A program made the translations under genes and the position numbers. Below, piece after piece: positions 1-8,290 of a stretch of 64,000 nt of DNA. The notes below the pieces were generated by a model. The model searched no databases. It was not told where the DNA came from and worked only from the letters and a program-made list of their open reading frames with translations. Within the stretch, counting starts at the first letter, position 1, and each line of letters opens with the position of its first letter. Source of the stretch: Flavobacterium potami (lineage in GTDB: Bacteria > Bacteroidota > Bacteroidia > Flavobacteriales > Flavobacteriaceae); contig NZ_JAINUY010000006.1 in assembly GCF_020026915.1 (NCBI RefSeq), forward strand, positions 62,001-126,000, given 5' to 3'.

Positions 1-108
1 AGGAAAGGTTGTTGGTTTAGTAGAATTGGAAGCCGTAAAATTTTTTAATTCTTTTTGTTGACATGAAATAAATAAAAGAAACAATATGATGATTTGCAAT
101 GGTTTCAT
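1..108 (-). CDS. Lipoprotein N-terminus, cut by the window edge
   Basis: Reading the minus strand from an ATG at 108 gives 36 codons without a stop up to the window edge. The protein starts MKPLQIIILFLLFISCQQK. This is a textbook lipoprotein signal: a charged start, a hydrophobic core, then a lipobox ending in Cys16, followed by a polar, Ser/Thr-rich linker. The mature protein would be lipid-anchored in the envelope. What follows the linker is outside the window, so no function can be given. It is divergent from radC, with about 100 bases between the two starts. The signal peptide is seen directly; that the gene is intact is inferred. Confidence 0.72.
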   Translation of the reverse strand, partial: MKPLQIIILFLLFISCQQKELKNFTASNSTKPTTFP

Positions 109-160
109 TTTCAAAATATTTAAGTTTTAAATATAAGAATTTTTAAAATGCACTACACTA

Positions 161-194
161 TTTGAGAGAATTTTCCTGTTTTTGTATATATTCG
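161..194 (+). promoter_or_regulatory. Possible radC promoter
   Basis: A TTTG at 161-164 and TATATTCG at 187-194 resemble the Bacteroidota promoter pair (TTTG and TAnnTTTG). There is one mismatch in the -7 box, and the 22-base spacer is slightly long. It lies 14 bases before the first possible radC start. Confidence 0.35.
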
Positions 195-208
195 CTTTCT
201 AAATTTTT

Positions 209-904
209 ATGATTATGGAAGGAGGAAATTTTACTATAAAAAATTGGTCAGAAGATGATAAGCCTCGCGAAAAATTAATGCTTAAGGGAAAAGATGTTTT
301 AAGTGATGCCGAATTATTAGCCATTTTAATTGGTTCCGGAAGTCGTAACGAATCTGCAGTTGCGTTAAGTCAACGCATTTTGGCTAGTGTTGGAGGGCTT
401 AATTCCTTGGCAAAATTATCTATTGTGCAATTAATGAAATTTAAAGGAATTGGAGAGGCAAAAGCGGTTACAATTGTCGCTGCTCTTGAATTGTGTGCAA
501 GACGAAGATCAGAAAGGGCAGAGGAAACAATAAAAATTACTTCTAGTAAAATGGTGTTTAATATAATGCAACCTTTAATTGGAGAATTATCTCATGAAGA
601 ATTTTGGGTGCTTTTTCTTAATAATTCCAATAATGTAATTTCGAAGTCTCAGTTAAGTAAAGGAGGAATTGCAGGTACAACTGTTGATATCAGATTAATT
701 TTTAAATTGGCATTCGAGAAATGTGCTACTGGCTTGATTTTGTGCCATAATCATCCCTCTGGAGGTTTGATTCCAAGTGAAGCTGATAAACAAATTACGA
801 AAAAGATTTATGAGGCTGGAAATAAGTTAGATGTTAAAGTTTTAGACCATTTGATTATTACTGAATCAAAATATTATAGTTTTGTAGATGAAGGAATTTT
901 TTAA
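209..904 (+). CDS. radC: RadC family JAB-domain protein
   Basis: 231 residues, full length for the family. The N-terminal part (about 30-100) carries the helix-hairpin-helix-like region (LMKFKGIGEAKA), and the C-terminal half is a JAB/MPN metal-binding domain. The JAMM signature is complete: H180, H182, S190 and D193 in HNHPSG...SEAD, with an upstream acidic pair in HEEFW. The name comes from an old link to DNA repair, but the biochemical role of the family is unsettled; a metal-dependent hydrolase fold is what the sequence shows. ATG codons at 209 and 215 are both possible starts. It is followed after 3 bases by the HAD gene, so the two, with the next gene, probably form one operon. Confidence 0.93.
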   Translation: MIMEGGNFTIKNWSEDDKPREKLMLKGKDVLSDAELLAILIGSGSRNESAVALSQRILASVGGLNSLAKLSIVQLMKFKGIGEAKAVTIVAALELCARRRSERAEETIKITSSKMVFNIMQPLIGELSHEEFWVLFLNNSNNVISKSQLSKGGIAGTTVDIRLIFKLAFEKCATGLILCHNHPSGGLIPSEADKQITKKIYEAGNKLDVKVLDHLIITESKYYSFVDEGIF

Positions 905-907
905 TAC

Positions 908-1594
908 ATGAATACCACAATTACAGACGTCTTTTTTGACTTAGATCATACACTTTGGGATTTTGATAAGAATTCTGAAATGGCTTTTGATCGTATTTTT
1001 AAAAGTAAATACCAAGAAATTATTACCGAGGATTTTATAAAAGCATACATTCCGATTAATCAGGAGTGCTGGCGATTATATCAAAATGATAAAATTACGC
1101 ATCAGGAATTACGTTATAATCGTTTGAAGCTTTCTTTTGATGCTTTAAAATATGTTATTTCAGAAGAAAATATTTTTGAAATTGCCAATGATTATATTGA
1201 ATTCCTTACCGATAACAATCATTTGTTTGATGGTGCAATTGAAGTTTTAGAATATTTGAAGCCAAAGTACAAACTTCATATCATTACTAATGGATTTGCT
1301 AACGTGCAGGAAAAGAAAATCAACAATGCTGCATTAGGAAGTTACTTTACTACTATTACAAATTCTGAGTTAGCAGGCGTTAAAAAGCCAAATAGTATTA
1401 TATTTGATTTTGCAATAAATTTAGCTGGCACATCTAAAGAAAACAGTATTATGATTGGCGATGATTTTGAAGCCGATATTACAGGTGCCTTAAATGCCGG
1501 ATTGGATGCTATTTTCTTTAATGAAAAAAAATTAGATGTTTCTGGAGATTATAAACAAATTAACCATTTATTAGAACTAAAAAAATATTTATAA
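908..1594 (+). CDS. yjjG: YjjG-family HAD hydrolase (nucleotidase)
   Basis: 228 residues with all four haloacid dehalogenase motifs: DLDHT with nucleophile D11 and acid D13, IITNG, the lysine in GVKKPN, and the acidic GDDFEAD. The overall layout matches the YjjG group of pyrimidine 5'-nucleotidases, which in E. coli remove phosphate from non-canonical pyrimidine nucleotides. The helical cap lies between motifs I and II. It is a cytosolic enzyme. The stop codon shares one base with the start of the next gene, so translational coupling is likely. The family call is firm; the substrate is inferred from the family. Confidence 0.88.
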   Translation: MNTTITDVFFDLDHTLWDFDKNSEMAFDRIFKSKYQEIITEDFIKAYIPINQECWRLYQNDKITHQELRYNRLKLSFDALKYVISEENIFEIANDYIEFLTDNNHLFDGAIEVLEYLKPKYKLHIITNGFANVQEKKINNAALGSYFTTITNSELAGVKKPNSIIFDFAINLAGTSKENSIMIGDDFEADITGALNAGLDAIFFNEKKLDVSGDYKQINHLLELKKYL

Positions 1595-2367
1595 TGATGA
1601 GAATTAAATTTTTACTTGCTGCTGTTTTATGTTCAGTTGTTGGATTCGCGCAGTCAATTAATGATTACAAAGCTGTAATTGTACCTTTGAAATACGATTT
1701 TATAAAAACAGATAATCAATATCGTTTAGCTACATTAAGCAAATCAAATTTGGTAAAAGCAGGTTTCGAAGCTTTTTATGCAAATGAACAACTTCCTGAT
1801 GGTTATACAGATCGTTGTCAGGTTTTGTATATTGATGTTGTAAGAGATAATGCATTTTTGGTAACGAAGCTGTTTATACAATTCAAAGATTGTTTTGGTC
1901 AGGTAGTTTTTACATCTGAGGTGGGTAAAAGTAAAGAGAAAGATTATGAGGCAGCATATAAAGAATGTCTTGATAATGCTTTCAAGTCAGTTTATGCTTT
2001 GCACTACAAATATAGTGGTAATGCGCCTGTAGTAAACAGTAAAACTCCTGTTGCGGCAAAAGTATCGCCTGCGGCTGCGGCTGTAGTTACAAGTGCTCCC
2101 GTAACTCAAGTTGCTGCTGTTGCTACATCTCCAGACTTGAAAGATCCAAATTTATTGTATGCTCAGCCAACAGAATCTGGATATCAATTGATTGATAAAA
2201 CGCCAAAAGTGGTTATGAAGCTTCTTAAAACTTCTCAGTCTAATGTTTACATTGCAATTAAAGACAATGTACAAGGTTCCTTAATTTTAAAAGAAGACGG
2301 GCAGTGGTATTTTGAATCTTACCAAAATGACAAATTAGTTTCAGAAAAGATTGTAGTTAAATTCTAA
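1594..2367 (+). CDS. Secreted protein of unknown function
   Basis: 257 residues with a clear N-terminal signal peptide (MRIKFLLAAVLCSVVGFAQS, cleavage likely after FAQ). The mature part has an N-terminal domain of about 120 residues with a Cys-containing DRCQVLYIDVVRD segment. An Ala/Val/Pro-rich linker follows (about 145-180), then a small C-terminal domain ending in VSEKIVVKF. The two-domain layout with a low-complexity linker suggests a periplasmic or surface protein. I do not recognise a named family. Starts at 1594 and 1597 are both ATG; the former overlaps the stop codon of the preceding phosphatase gene by one base. Last gene of the radC operon. Confidence 0.8.
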   Translation: MMRIKFLLAAVLCSVVGFAQSINDYKAVIVPLKYDFIKTDNQYRLATLSKSNLVKAGFEAFYANEQLPDGYTDRCQVLYIDVVRDNAFLVTKLFIQFKDCFGQVVFTSEVGKSKEKDYEAAYKECLDNAFKSVYALHYKYSGNAPVVNSKTPVAAKVSPAAAAVVTSAPVTQVAAVATSPDLKDPNLLYAQPTESGYQLIDKTPKVVMKLLKTSQSNVYIAIKDNVQGSLILKEDGQWYFESYQNDKLVSEKIVVKF

Positions 2368-2397
2368 ACATAAAAATACGGCTTAATAGCCGTATTT
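2368..2397 (-). terminator. Terminator overlapping the end of rarA
   Basis: AAATACGGC (2374-2382) pairs with GCCGTATTT (2389-2397) around a 6-base loop. On the minus strand it is followed by a short T-run. The rarA stop codon sits in the loop, so the terminator overlaps the last codons of the gene. It may also stop transcripts arriving from the radC operon, although the T-run is weaker on that side. Confidence 0.75.
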
Positions 2398-3660
2398 GTC
2401 TTTCCAGCGGTTCTTTAGAAATTCGCGGTTGCTGTTCTCTCTAGAATTGCTTCCGGGATTGTAAAGAACCGTTTCTTTTATGGCGTCTGGCAGGAATTCT
2501 TGTTCTGCAAAATTATTAGCATAATCATGCGAATATTTGTATTCGTCGCCATATCCTAGTTCTTTCATTAATTTGGTTGGCGCATTTCTTAAATGAATTG
2601 GAACTGGCAAATCTCCAGTTTGTTTAACCAATTGTTGAGCATTTCCAATTGCCATATACGAAGCATTACTTTTAGGAGATGTTGCGAGGTAAATAGCACA
2701 CTGACTTAAAATAATACGACTTTCCGGATAACCAATTGTTGTAACAGCCTGAAAGGTGTTATTAGCCATAATAAAAGCTGTAGGGTTGGCATTGCCAATA
2801 TCTTCACTGGATAGAATCAGCATTCTTCGGGCAATAAATTTTACATCTTCTCCTCCTTCAATCATTCTAGCAAGCCAATAAACAGCTCCATTTGGATCAC
2901 TTCCACGAATTGATTTTATAAATGCGGAAACAATATCATAATGTTGCTCGCCAGTTTTGTCATACAAAACAGTGTTCTGTTGTACCAATTCTAAAACACG
3001 ATCATTGGTAATAGTAATATCATCTCCCGCAGAGGCGTTAATGACAAGTTCAAATACATTTAAAAGCTTTCTTCCATCACCTCCAGAAATACGTAATAAG
3101 GCCTCCGTTTCTTTAAGATTGATCTTTTTTGTCAATAAATAAGAGTCAGTTTTCATTGCTCGCTCTAAAAGGGCTTCTAGATCAGCTTTTGTAAATGCAT
3201 TTAAGATGTAAACTTGACAACGTGACAATAATGCAGGAATTACCTCGAAACTCGGATTTTCTGTCGTGGCTCCAACCAGAGTGATCCATCCTTTTTCAAC
3301 AGCTGCCAACAACGAATCTTGCTGTGATTTACTAAATCTATGAATCTCATCAATAAAAAGGATTGGATTCTTTGCAGTAAACAAACCGCCACTTTGTTTG
3401 GCTTTTTCAATAACATCGCGAATATCTTTCACTCCGGAATTAATTGCACTCAAAATATAAAATGGTCTTTTTGATTCTTGTGCAATAATTTGTGCCAGGG
3501 TGGTTTTTCCTGTTCCTGGTGGTCCCCAAAAAATTAGAGACGGAATTATTCCTTTCGAAATCTGTTGTGTTAAAGAACCGTTTGGCCCAACCAAATGCTG
3601 TTGACTGATATAATCTTCTAATTTTTGCGGACGAATACGCTCTGCTAAAGGTGCTTCCAT
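2383..3660 (-). CDS. rarA: Replication-associated recombination ATPase RarA (MgsA)
   Basis: 425 residues, the usual size. It is a clamp-loader-type AAA+ ATPase that acts at stalled replication forks and interacts with single-strand binding protein in the species where it has been studied. Walker A is GPPGTGKTT (residues 46-54), Walker B is LFIDEIHRF (D104, E105), sensor 1 lies in GATTENPSF, and the arginine finger segment is ALLSRCQVY. The C-terminal half (from about 240) holds the tetramerisation and lid regions, including the MARIAxGGED-like signature, seen here as LARMIEGGEDVKFIARRM. Transcribed alone and convergent with the radC operon. Identification is secure. Confidence 0.96.
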   Translation of the reverse strand: MEAPLAERIRPQKLEDYISQQHLVGPNGSLTQQISKGIIPSLIFWGPPGTGKTTLAQIIAQESKRPFYILSAINSGVKDIRDVIEKAKQSGGLFTAKNPILFIDEIHRFSKSQQDSLLAAVEKGWITLVGATTENPSFEVIPALLSRCQVYILNAFTKADLEALLERAMKTDSYLLTKKINLKETEALLRISGGDGRKLLNVFELVINASAGDDITITNDRVLELVQQNTVLYDKTGEQHYDIVSAFIKSIRGSDPNGAVYWLARMIEGGEDVKFIARRMLILSSEDIGNANPTAFIMANNTFQAVTTIGYPESRIILSQCAIYLATSPKSNASYMAIGNAQQLVKQTGDLPVPIHLRNAPTKLMKELGYGDEYKYSHDYANNFAEQEFLPDAIKETVLYNPGSNSRENSNREFLKNRWKDKYGY

Positions 3661-3832
3661 TCTACAAAATTACTGTTTTAAGATTTAAATTTCATTCAAT
3701 CAAAAGTTAAAACCACTGCTGTTAAGTAGGATTGTTCTAATCTGAGACAATTTTCTGTTTTTCTATGACAAATTATCAGTAAAATATTTTTGGATAGTTT
3801 TTTGAGTTCTTTTAGAAGTTATTTTTACAAAT

Positions 3833-4591
3833 ATGAGCGATAATAATTTTAAGTTTTCAAATGCTGTTGTCGGACTGCCATTGTTTTTTGTCCTTTTTTT
3901 ATGGATAATCTATTGGCTTCAGATTCGCTTTGATTTTGACTTTTATCAATACGGAATTTACCCAAGAGATTTTGTTGGGCTAAGAGGTATTCTGTTTAGT
4001 CCATTTATTCATGAAAATTTAGATCATTTATACAATAATAGTATTCCGCTTCTGATATTGTTAGCGGCAATGCAATTTTTTTATCCGAAGCAAACATTTG
4101 GAGTTATTGTCTATGGAATACTGTTTTCAGGATTGATTACATGGATTGTCGGTAGAGAAAATTTTCATATTGGAGCTAGCGGATTAATTTATGTTCTGGT
4201 AACTTTTATTTTTTTTAAAGGAATTCAAACCCGATATTATCGTTTAGTAGCTTTATCTCTAACTGTGATTTTACTTTATGGCGGAATGATCTGGTATGTT
4301 TTTCCAGACGTAGATCAGTCTATATCTTGGGAAGGACATTTAGGTGGATTTATTGGTGGTTTTGCTTTGACATTATTTTACAAAACACCAGAATATGCCA
4401 AACCGATTGTTTATGATTGGCAAAGGCCAGATTTTGATCCTGCTAGTGATCCCTTTATGAAACATTTTGATGAGAATGGTAATTTCGTTCCTGTTTCCTA
4501 TGAAGATGATGAGATTATTATGGAATACTTTTCATCTAGTTATCCTGTAAATTATATTATTACTAAAACCGAACAAGACAATGAAGAGTAG
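3833..4591 (+). CDS. Rhomboid family intramembrane serine protease
   Basis: 252 residues. Hydrophobic segments fill residues 13-180, consistent with the six-helix rhomboid core. The catalytic pair is visible: S116 in GASG and H169 in EGHLGGFIGG. The conserved loop HENLDHLYNNS (about 60-70) precedes the second helix. The enzyme would cleave membrane proteins within or near their transmembrane helix. The C-terminal 70 residues are hydrophilic and acidic, an apparent cytoplasmic tail. Divergent from rarA; the 172-base spacer has no promoter I can place with confidence. The substrate is unknown. Confidence 0.93.
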   Translation: MSDNNFKFSNAVVGLPLFFVLFLWIIYWLQIRFDFDFYQYGIYPRDFVGLRGILFSPFIHENLDHLYNNSIPLLILLAAMQFFYPKQTFGVIVYGILFSGLITWIVGRENFHIGASGLIYVLVTFIFFKGIQTRYYRLVALSLTVILLYGGMIWYVFPDVDQSISWEGHLGGFIGGFALTLFYKTPEYAKPIVYDWQRPDFDPASDPFMKHFDENGNFVPVSYEDDEIIMEYFSSSYPVNYIITKTEQDNEE

Positions 4592-4651
4592 AATGATAGC
4601 TTTAAAATAAAAACTGTAAATTTGTTTTATAACAAATTAATTTAGAGCATT

Positions 4652-5161
4652 ATGAGGAAGATGAATTTTTTATTTTTGTTCTTGTTTTTAAGTTTTAGTC
4701 TAAAGGGAATTTCTCAGTGTGACATTAAAAATAGGGTGCAGGCGGATGGAAGTATGATGTATTTTTTTGAACCTACGGTTTTCTATACAACAAAATCAAA
4801 ATCGCTGAAAATTAATATTGTTACAGACAAAGAACATTACTTTGTATCCTTACAGCCAACACCTTTTCCTGAGAAAAAAATTGGAAAAAAAATTAAAGAT
4901 GATTTGATTATTCATTTGGCCGATAACAAAACATACACGTTAGCACATTACGATACACAATACAGACGTAATGACTCGATTATGCAGGTCCTTTACCTAA
5001 TAGATGATAAAGATATTGAGGCATTTGCTAAATATGAAGCCGTGACAGCGGAGATTAATATGAAAGGCACGGAATTTATAAGAAGCTATAATTTTAAACT
5101 ACATAAAAATGCAATTGTAGAGCAGTTAAATTGCTTTTTGAAAAAGGAAGAAAATGAATAG
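4652..5161 (+). CDS. Secreted protein of unknown function
   Basis: 169 residues with a strong signal peptide (hydrophobic core FLFLFLFLSFSL, likely cleavage after GISQ). The mature part is predicted to be mostly beta strand and has no motif I recognise. Two Cys residues remain in the mature protein, one near the N-terminus (QCDIKNR) and one near the C-terminus (LNCFLKK), and could form a disulfide in the periplasm. A TAAATTTG box at 4617-4624 could be its -7 element, but no good upstream partner is present. It ends two bases from the convergent DUF2490 gene. Confidence 0.75.
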   Translation: MRKMNFLFLFLFLSFSLKGISQCDIKNRVQADGSMMYFFEPTVFYTTKSKSLKINIVTDKEHYFVSLQPTPFPEKKIGKKIKDDLIIHLADNKTYTLAHYDTQYRRNDSIMQVLYLIDDKDIEAFAKYEAVTAEINMKGTEFIRSYNFKLHKNAIVEQLNCFLKKEENE

Positions 5162-5163
5162 CT

Positions 5164-5967
5164 TTATTCTTCTTCTTTAATTTCTGGCTGATGCTTAGCA
5201 GCTATTTTTTTCTGAAGATTTCTTACTAGGTTATTAAAGGTAAGTGTTATTGAAGCTGCATTGGTGATCTGATTTCCATTATTTCTGGGAAGATACTCGT
5301 TGCAATACGTAAGCTCAACTTGGATATCATCTGTAAATAAATAGCCAGCTCCAATGTTGAATCGGTTTCTGTCAAAGAAACTTTCTCCTGTAACTTTTGC
5401 TCCAGTTTTTAGATAAACTTCATCTGAGGCAACACCGTAAACTACTCCTTCTCTTAATATCTTGCTATTAAAAGGTTGTATGTATTTGACTTGCTGACGG
5501 TATCTAAAAACATTTTCATAGTCGTCATCCTGGTTTCTCATATGACGAAGTTCTGCACGCATTCTTGTACTTAAGGTGTAGCCAGTTTTATGAAAATAAT
5601 AAATTGACTGAAGTGAAAAACGTATTTCTGGAGATTCAAATTGTCCGATTTCTGGAACATCTCTATTGTTATAATAGGCAATGAAAGCTGAAAATTTCCA
5701 TCGTGGAGAAAAGTAGTAATGTCCCCATCCTCTTATGGATCTTTGAATGGTGTTTTCGAATAAATTTGGAGATGATTCTGTGCTGCTGTGAGTGGCGGCA
5801 AAATCTATTTCAGTTGCCCACTTTTTGCTTAAAGTTTGATTAAACTGAATTTCATTCCAGAATTGATTGTATGAAGTTTTTTGTCCGTAGCTGTTTGTAA
5901 TAAATAAAATCACAAACAGACATCGGACTATAGTAATTGTAAATTTTGGATTAGATTTTGAAAGCAT
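5164..5967 (-). CDS. DUF2490 outer-membrane beta-barrel protein
   Basis: 267 residues. A signal peptide (cleavage near NSYGQ) is followed by alternating amphipathic strands rich in Tyr, Phe and Arg, for example WKFSAFIAYYNN and YTLSTRMRAELRHMRN. This fits a small outer-membrane barrel of the DUF2490 type, common in Bacteroidota. The C-terminus (AAKHQPEIKEEE) is a charged tail rather than the usual final aromatic strand. The function of the family is not known. It is transcribed toward the preceding gene and lies just upstream of rlmB's 3' end on the same strand, in the order rlmB then this gene, so the two may share a transcript. Confidence 0.8.
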   Translation of the reverse strand: MLSKSNPKFTITIVRCLFVILFITNSYGQKTSYNQFWNEIQFNQTLSKKWATEIDFAATHSSTESSPNLFENTIQRSIRGWGHYYFSPRWKFSAFIAYYNNRDVPEIGQFESPEIRFSLQSIYYFHKTGYTLSTRMRAELRHMRNQDDDYENVFRYRQQVKYIQPFNSKILREGVVYGVASDEVYLKTGAKVTGESFFDRNRFNIGAGYLFTDDIQVELTYCNEYLPRNNGNQITNAASITLTFNNLVRNLQKKIAAKHQPEIKEEE

Positions 5968-6016
5968 TAATTAAAGGGTTTAATTATTCATTCACATCTT
6001 AAATCTCAATTTGGTT

Positions 6017-6751
6017 TTAAGTTCTCTGACGAACGGTTTCGTATAAAAATGCACCGCAAGCAACAGATACATTTAAAGAGCCTATGGAGCCAAACATGGG
6101 TAATTTTGCTTTTTCATCGACTATTTTCAAGACAGAAGGATTTATCCCTCTATCTTCTGATCCCATAATAATAGCTACCGGATCAACTAATGAAATGTCG
6201 TAGATGTTTTGATCTGTTTTCTCGGTAGCTGCAACTGTTTTGATTCCTGATCCTTGTAAATAAAAGATAGCATCTTTTATATGCTCTACTTTACAGATAG
6301 GAACATTGAAAACAGCTCCGGCAGAAGTTTTAACAGTATCTCCATTTACGGGAGCTGAACCTGCCTTCTGAACAATAATACCATTTACACCAGTACATTC
6401 TGCAGTTCTGATAATGGCACCAAAATTTCTAGCGTCTGAGATCTGGTCTAAGATTAAAAATAATGGTTTCTTACCCGATTCGATAGTTGATTCAACTAAA
6501 TGTTCTAAATCAATAAATCCAATAGGAGAGATGGTTGCTACTGCACCTTGATGGTTATTTGGAGTAAGACGGTTTAATTTTTCTACAGGTACATAAGAGA
6601 AATTGATGTTGGCACGTTTCATTACCTTCATTAAGTCCTTCATTAACTCACCCGAAATCTCTTTCTGAATGAAGACCTTGTCTACTTCTTTTCCTGCCTG
6701 AATTGCTTCTATAATGGCTCTGATGCCAAATATTTGATGTTCTTTTTCCAT
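6017..6751 (-). CDS. rlmB: 23S rRNA 2'-O-methyltransferase RlmB (TrmH family)
   Basis: 244 residues. The N-terminal L30e-like substrate-binding domain (about 5-75) is followed by a SPOUT methyltransferase domain with the three family motifs: ARNFGAIIRTAE, IIMGSEDRGI and SLNVSVACGAFLYE, which together form the trefoil knot that binds S-adenosylmethionine. RlmB methylates the ribose of G2251 (E. coli numbering) in the peptidyl-transferase region of 23S rRNA. Other TrmH-family targets cannot be fully excluded, but length and the LNHHQG-like segment (LTPNNHQGAVA) favour RlmB. A TATATTTG box lies just 4 bases upstream of the start codon. Confidence 0.92.
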   Translation of the reverse strand: MEKEHQIFGIRAIIEAIQAGKEVDKVFIQKEISGELMKDLMKVMKRANINFSYVPVEKLNRLTPNNHQGAVATISPIGFIDLEHLVESTIESGKKPLFLILDQISDARNFGAIIRTAECTGVNGIIVQKAGSAPVNGDTVKTSAGAVFNVPICKVEHIKDAIFYLQGSGIKTVAATEKTDQNIYDISLVDPVAIIMGSEDRGINPSVLKIVDEKAKLPMFGSIGSLNVSVACGAFLYETVRQRT

Positions 6752-6755
6752 GGGA

Positions 6756-6763
6756 CAAATATA
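6756..6763 (-). promoter_or_regulatory. rlmB -7 promoter element
   Basis: The minus strand reads TATATTTG, a perfect TAnnTTTG match, ending 4 bases before the rlmB ATG. A T-rich stretch about 19-20 bases upstream could serve as the -33 box and overlaps the T-run of the susD terminator. The spacing implies a leaderless or nearly leaderless mRNA. Confidence 0.5.
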
Positions 6764-6778
6764 GGTAATATGTTTCTA

Positions 6779-6812
6779 TAAAAAAACCGCTCTGAGTGAA
6801 CAGAGCGGTTTT
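6779..6812 (-). terminator. Terminator of the first SusC/SusD operon
   Basis: AAAACCGCTCTG (6783-6794) and CAGAGCGGTTTT (6801-6812) form a perfect 12-bp stem with a 6-base loop, followed by a T-run on the minus strand. It lies 28 bases after the susD-like stop codon. Confidence 0.93.
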
Positions 6813-6840
6813 GATATAAGCATTATAATCTAAAATTAGA

Positions 6841-8286
6841 TTATAGTGGACTTTGTACAATTAATGGGTTAGCATCAATCTCAGCTTGTGGAACCTGGAA
6901 GATGAAGTTAGGAGATGAAGCAGGGTAGTTGTATTTTCCAAATGCAACGTGGTTAGAACCTGCGTAGTCTCTTGTAAGACCTACACCTAAACGTTTCATG
7001 TCAAACCAAGCGTAACCTTCTCCCCATAATTCAATTCTTTTTTGAAGAACGATCTCGTTGATTAAAGCAGCTCCAGAATTAGTAGATAATGTGTAAGCTG
7101 GGTCTCTAGTTACAGTGATATCATACAATACTTGTTTTGCAGCTCCTTCATTTCCTGATCTTGCTAAAGCTTCAGCTTCGATATAGTATAAAGAAGCAGA
7201 TCTTACGTAGATATAATCTCCAGAATCAACTGTTGGATCTCTAAATTTCGTATTAGCATATGCTGGTAATGCAGGGTAAAGTGGGTTTCCAGCTACTGGT
7301 ACGAATGCTTTTTTTCTATAGTCCGTTGCAGGAATACTGTTGTATAATCTTACGTCGATATTTTTGAAGATTTGTAGACCTCCAGCATATCCTGAATCAT
7401 TTGTATTGTCAAAATGACCAAAGAAACTTGCTACGAATGTACTTTGAGCAGATGTAATTGTTGCTCCCCACATTGTTTCACCGCCTGTAGTGATGTCATA
7501 GAATCCAGTATTCCAGTCAGTTTCATTAAGTAAAGTGTAACCTTGTCTAGCTTCATGTGCTAAAGTAGCAGCTAATGCGTATTTACCTTCTTCTAAGTAA
7601 ACATCAGCTAAAAATGCTTGCGCTACAGATTGATCTAATCCGTCTTTGTTTGCACGTGTAAAACCTTCAAGTAATTCTACAGCTTCTTTTAAATCGCTTT
7701 CAATTACAGTATAAACTTCTGCAACTGTAGCTCTTGGTTTTGCTTCTAATGATACCTCAGTATATAATGGTACACATAGTTTTGCTTCGTTTCCTACATA
7801 AGTTGGTCCGTACATACGAGCTAACATAAAATAGAAATATCCTCTTAAAGCTAAAGCTTGTCCTCTTAATGCTTTTAAGTTAGCATCATCAGTGTCAGCT
7901 GGAATAGCAGTGATAACTGTGTTAGTAGTTTTAATTTGAGGATAGTACATACTCCAAGCTAATTTTGATCTTGAGTTGGTTTGTGTTCTTCCTAAATAGT
8001 TATAGAAAGATCCATACCAGCTAGATTTTGTCATTAACATATCGTTAGACATCATATCTGTAGCAACAAGAATAGACTTGTGACCATAATCTTCGTGGCT
8101 ACCTGGTATAGACAGACCATAAGATCTTAGAGCTGAATAGATCCCTGCAATGATAGCTTTGTTAGCTTCAGCAGATGTTCCAAGTTGTTCGTCATTGATT
8201 GTTGATTCAGGTTTTGTGTCAAGAAAATCTTTTTCACATCCTGTAAGTACCAACAAGGACATTGTTATTAATAATAATTTTTTCAT
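6841..8286 (-). CDS. SusD/RagB family outer-membrane lipoprotein
   Basis: 481 residues. Lipoprotein signal MKKLLLITMSLLVLTGC with the lipidated cysteine at 17, followed by the typical SusD opening EKDFLDTKPESTINDEQ. Tetratricopeptide-like helical segments appear in ALRGQALALRGYFYFMLARMYG and FLADVYLEEGKYALAATLA, and the C-terminal family end (IELWGEGYAWFDMKRLG, then FQVPQAEIDANPL) is intact. The protein acts as a surface lid that captures ligand and passes it to the SusC channel. It starts 4 bases after the SusC-like gene ends, so the pair is co-transcribed. No substrate can be assigned because no enzyme gene is linked. Confidence 0.95.
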   Translation of the reverse strand: MKKLLLITMSLLVLTGCEKDFLDTKPESTINDEQLGTSAEANKAIIAGIYSALRSYGLSIPGSHEDYGHKSILVATDMMSNDMLMTKSSWYGSFYNYLGRTQTNSRSKLAWSMYYPQIKTTNTVITAIPADTDDANLKALRGQALALRGYFYFMLARMYGPTYVGNEAKLCVPLYTEVSLEAKPRATVAEVYTVIESDLKEAVELLEGFTRANKDGLDQSVAQAFLADVYLEEGKYALAATLAHEARQGYTLLNETDWNTGFYDITTGGETMWGATITSAQSTFVASFFGHFDNTNDSGYAGGLQIFKNIDVRLYNSIPATDYRKKAFVPVAGNPLYPALPAYANTKFRDPTVDSGDYIYVRSASLYYIEAEALARSGNEGAAKQVLYDITVTRDPAYTLSTNSGAALINEIVLQKRIELWGEGYAWFDMKRLGVGLTRDYAGSNHVAFGKYNYPASSPNFIFQVPQAEIDANPLIVQSPL

Positions 8287-8290
8287 GTTC

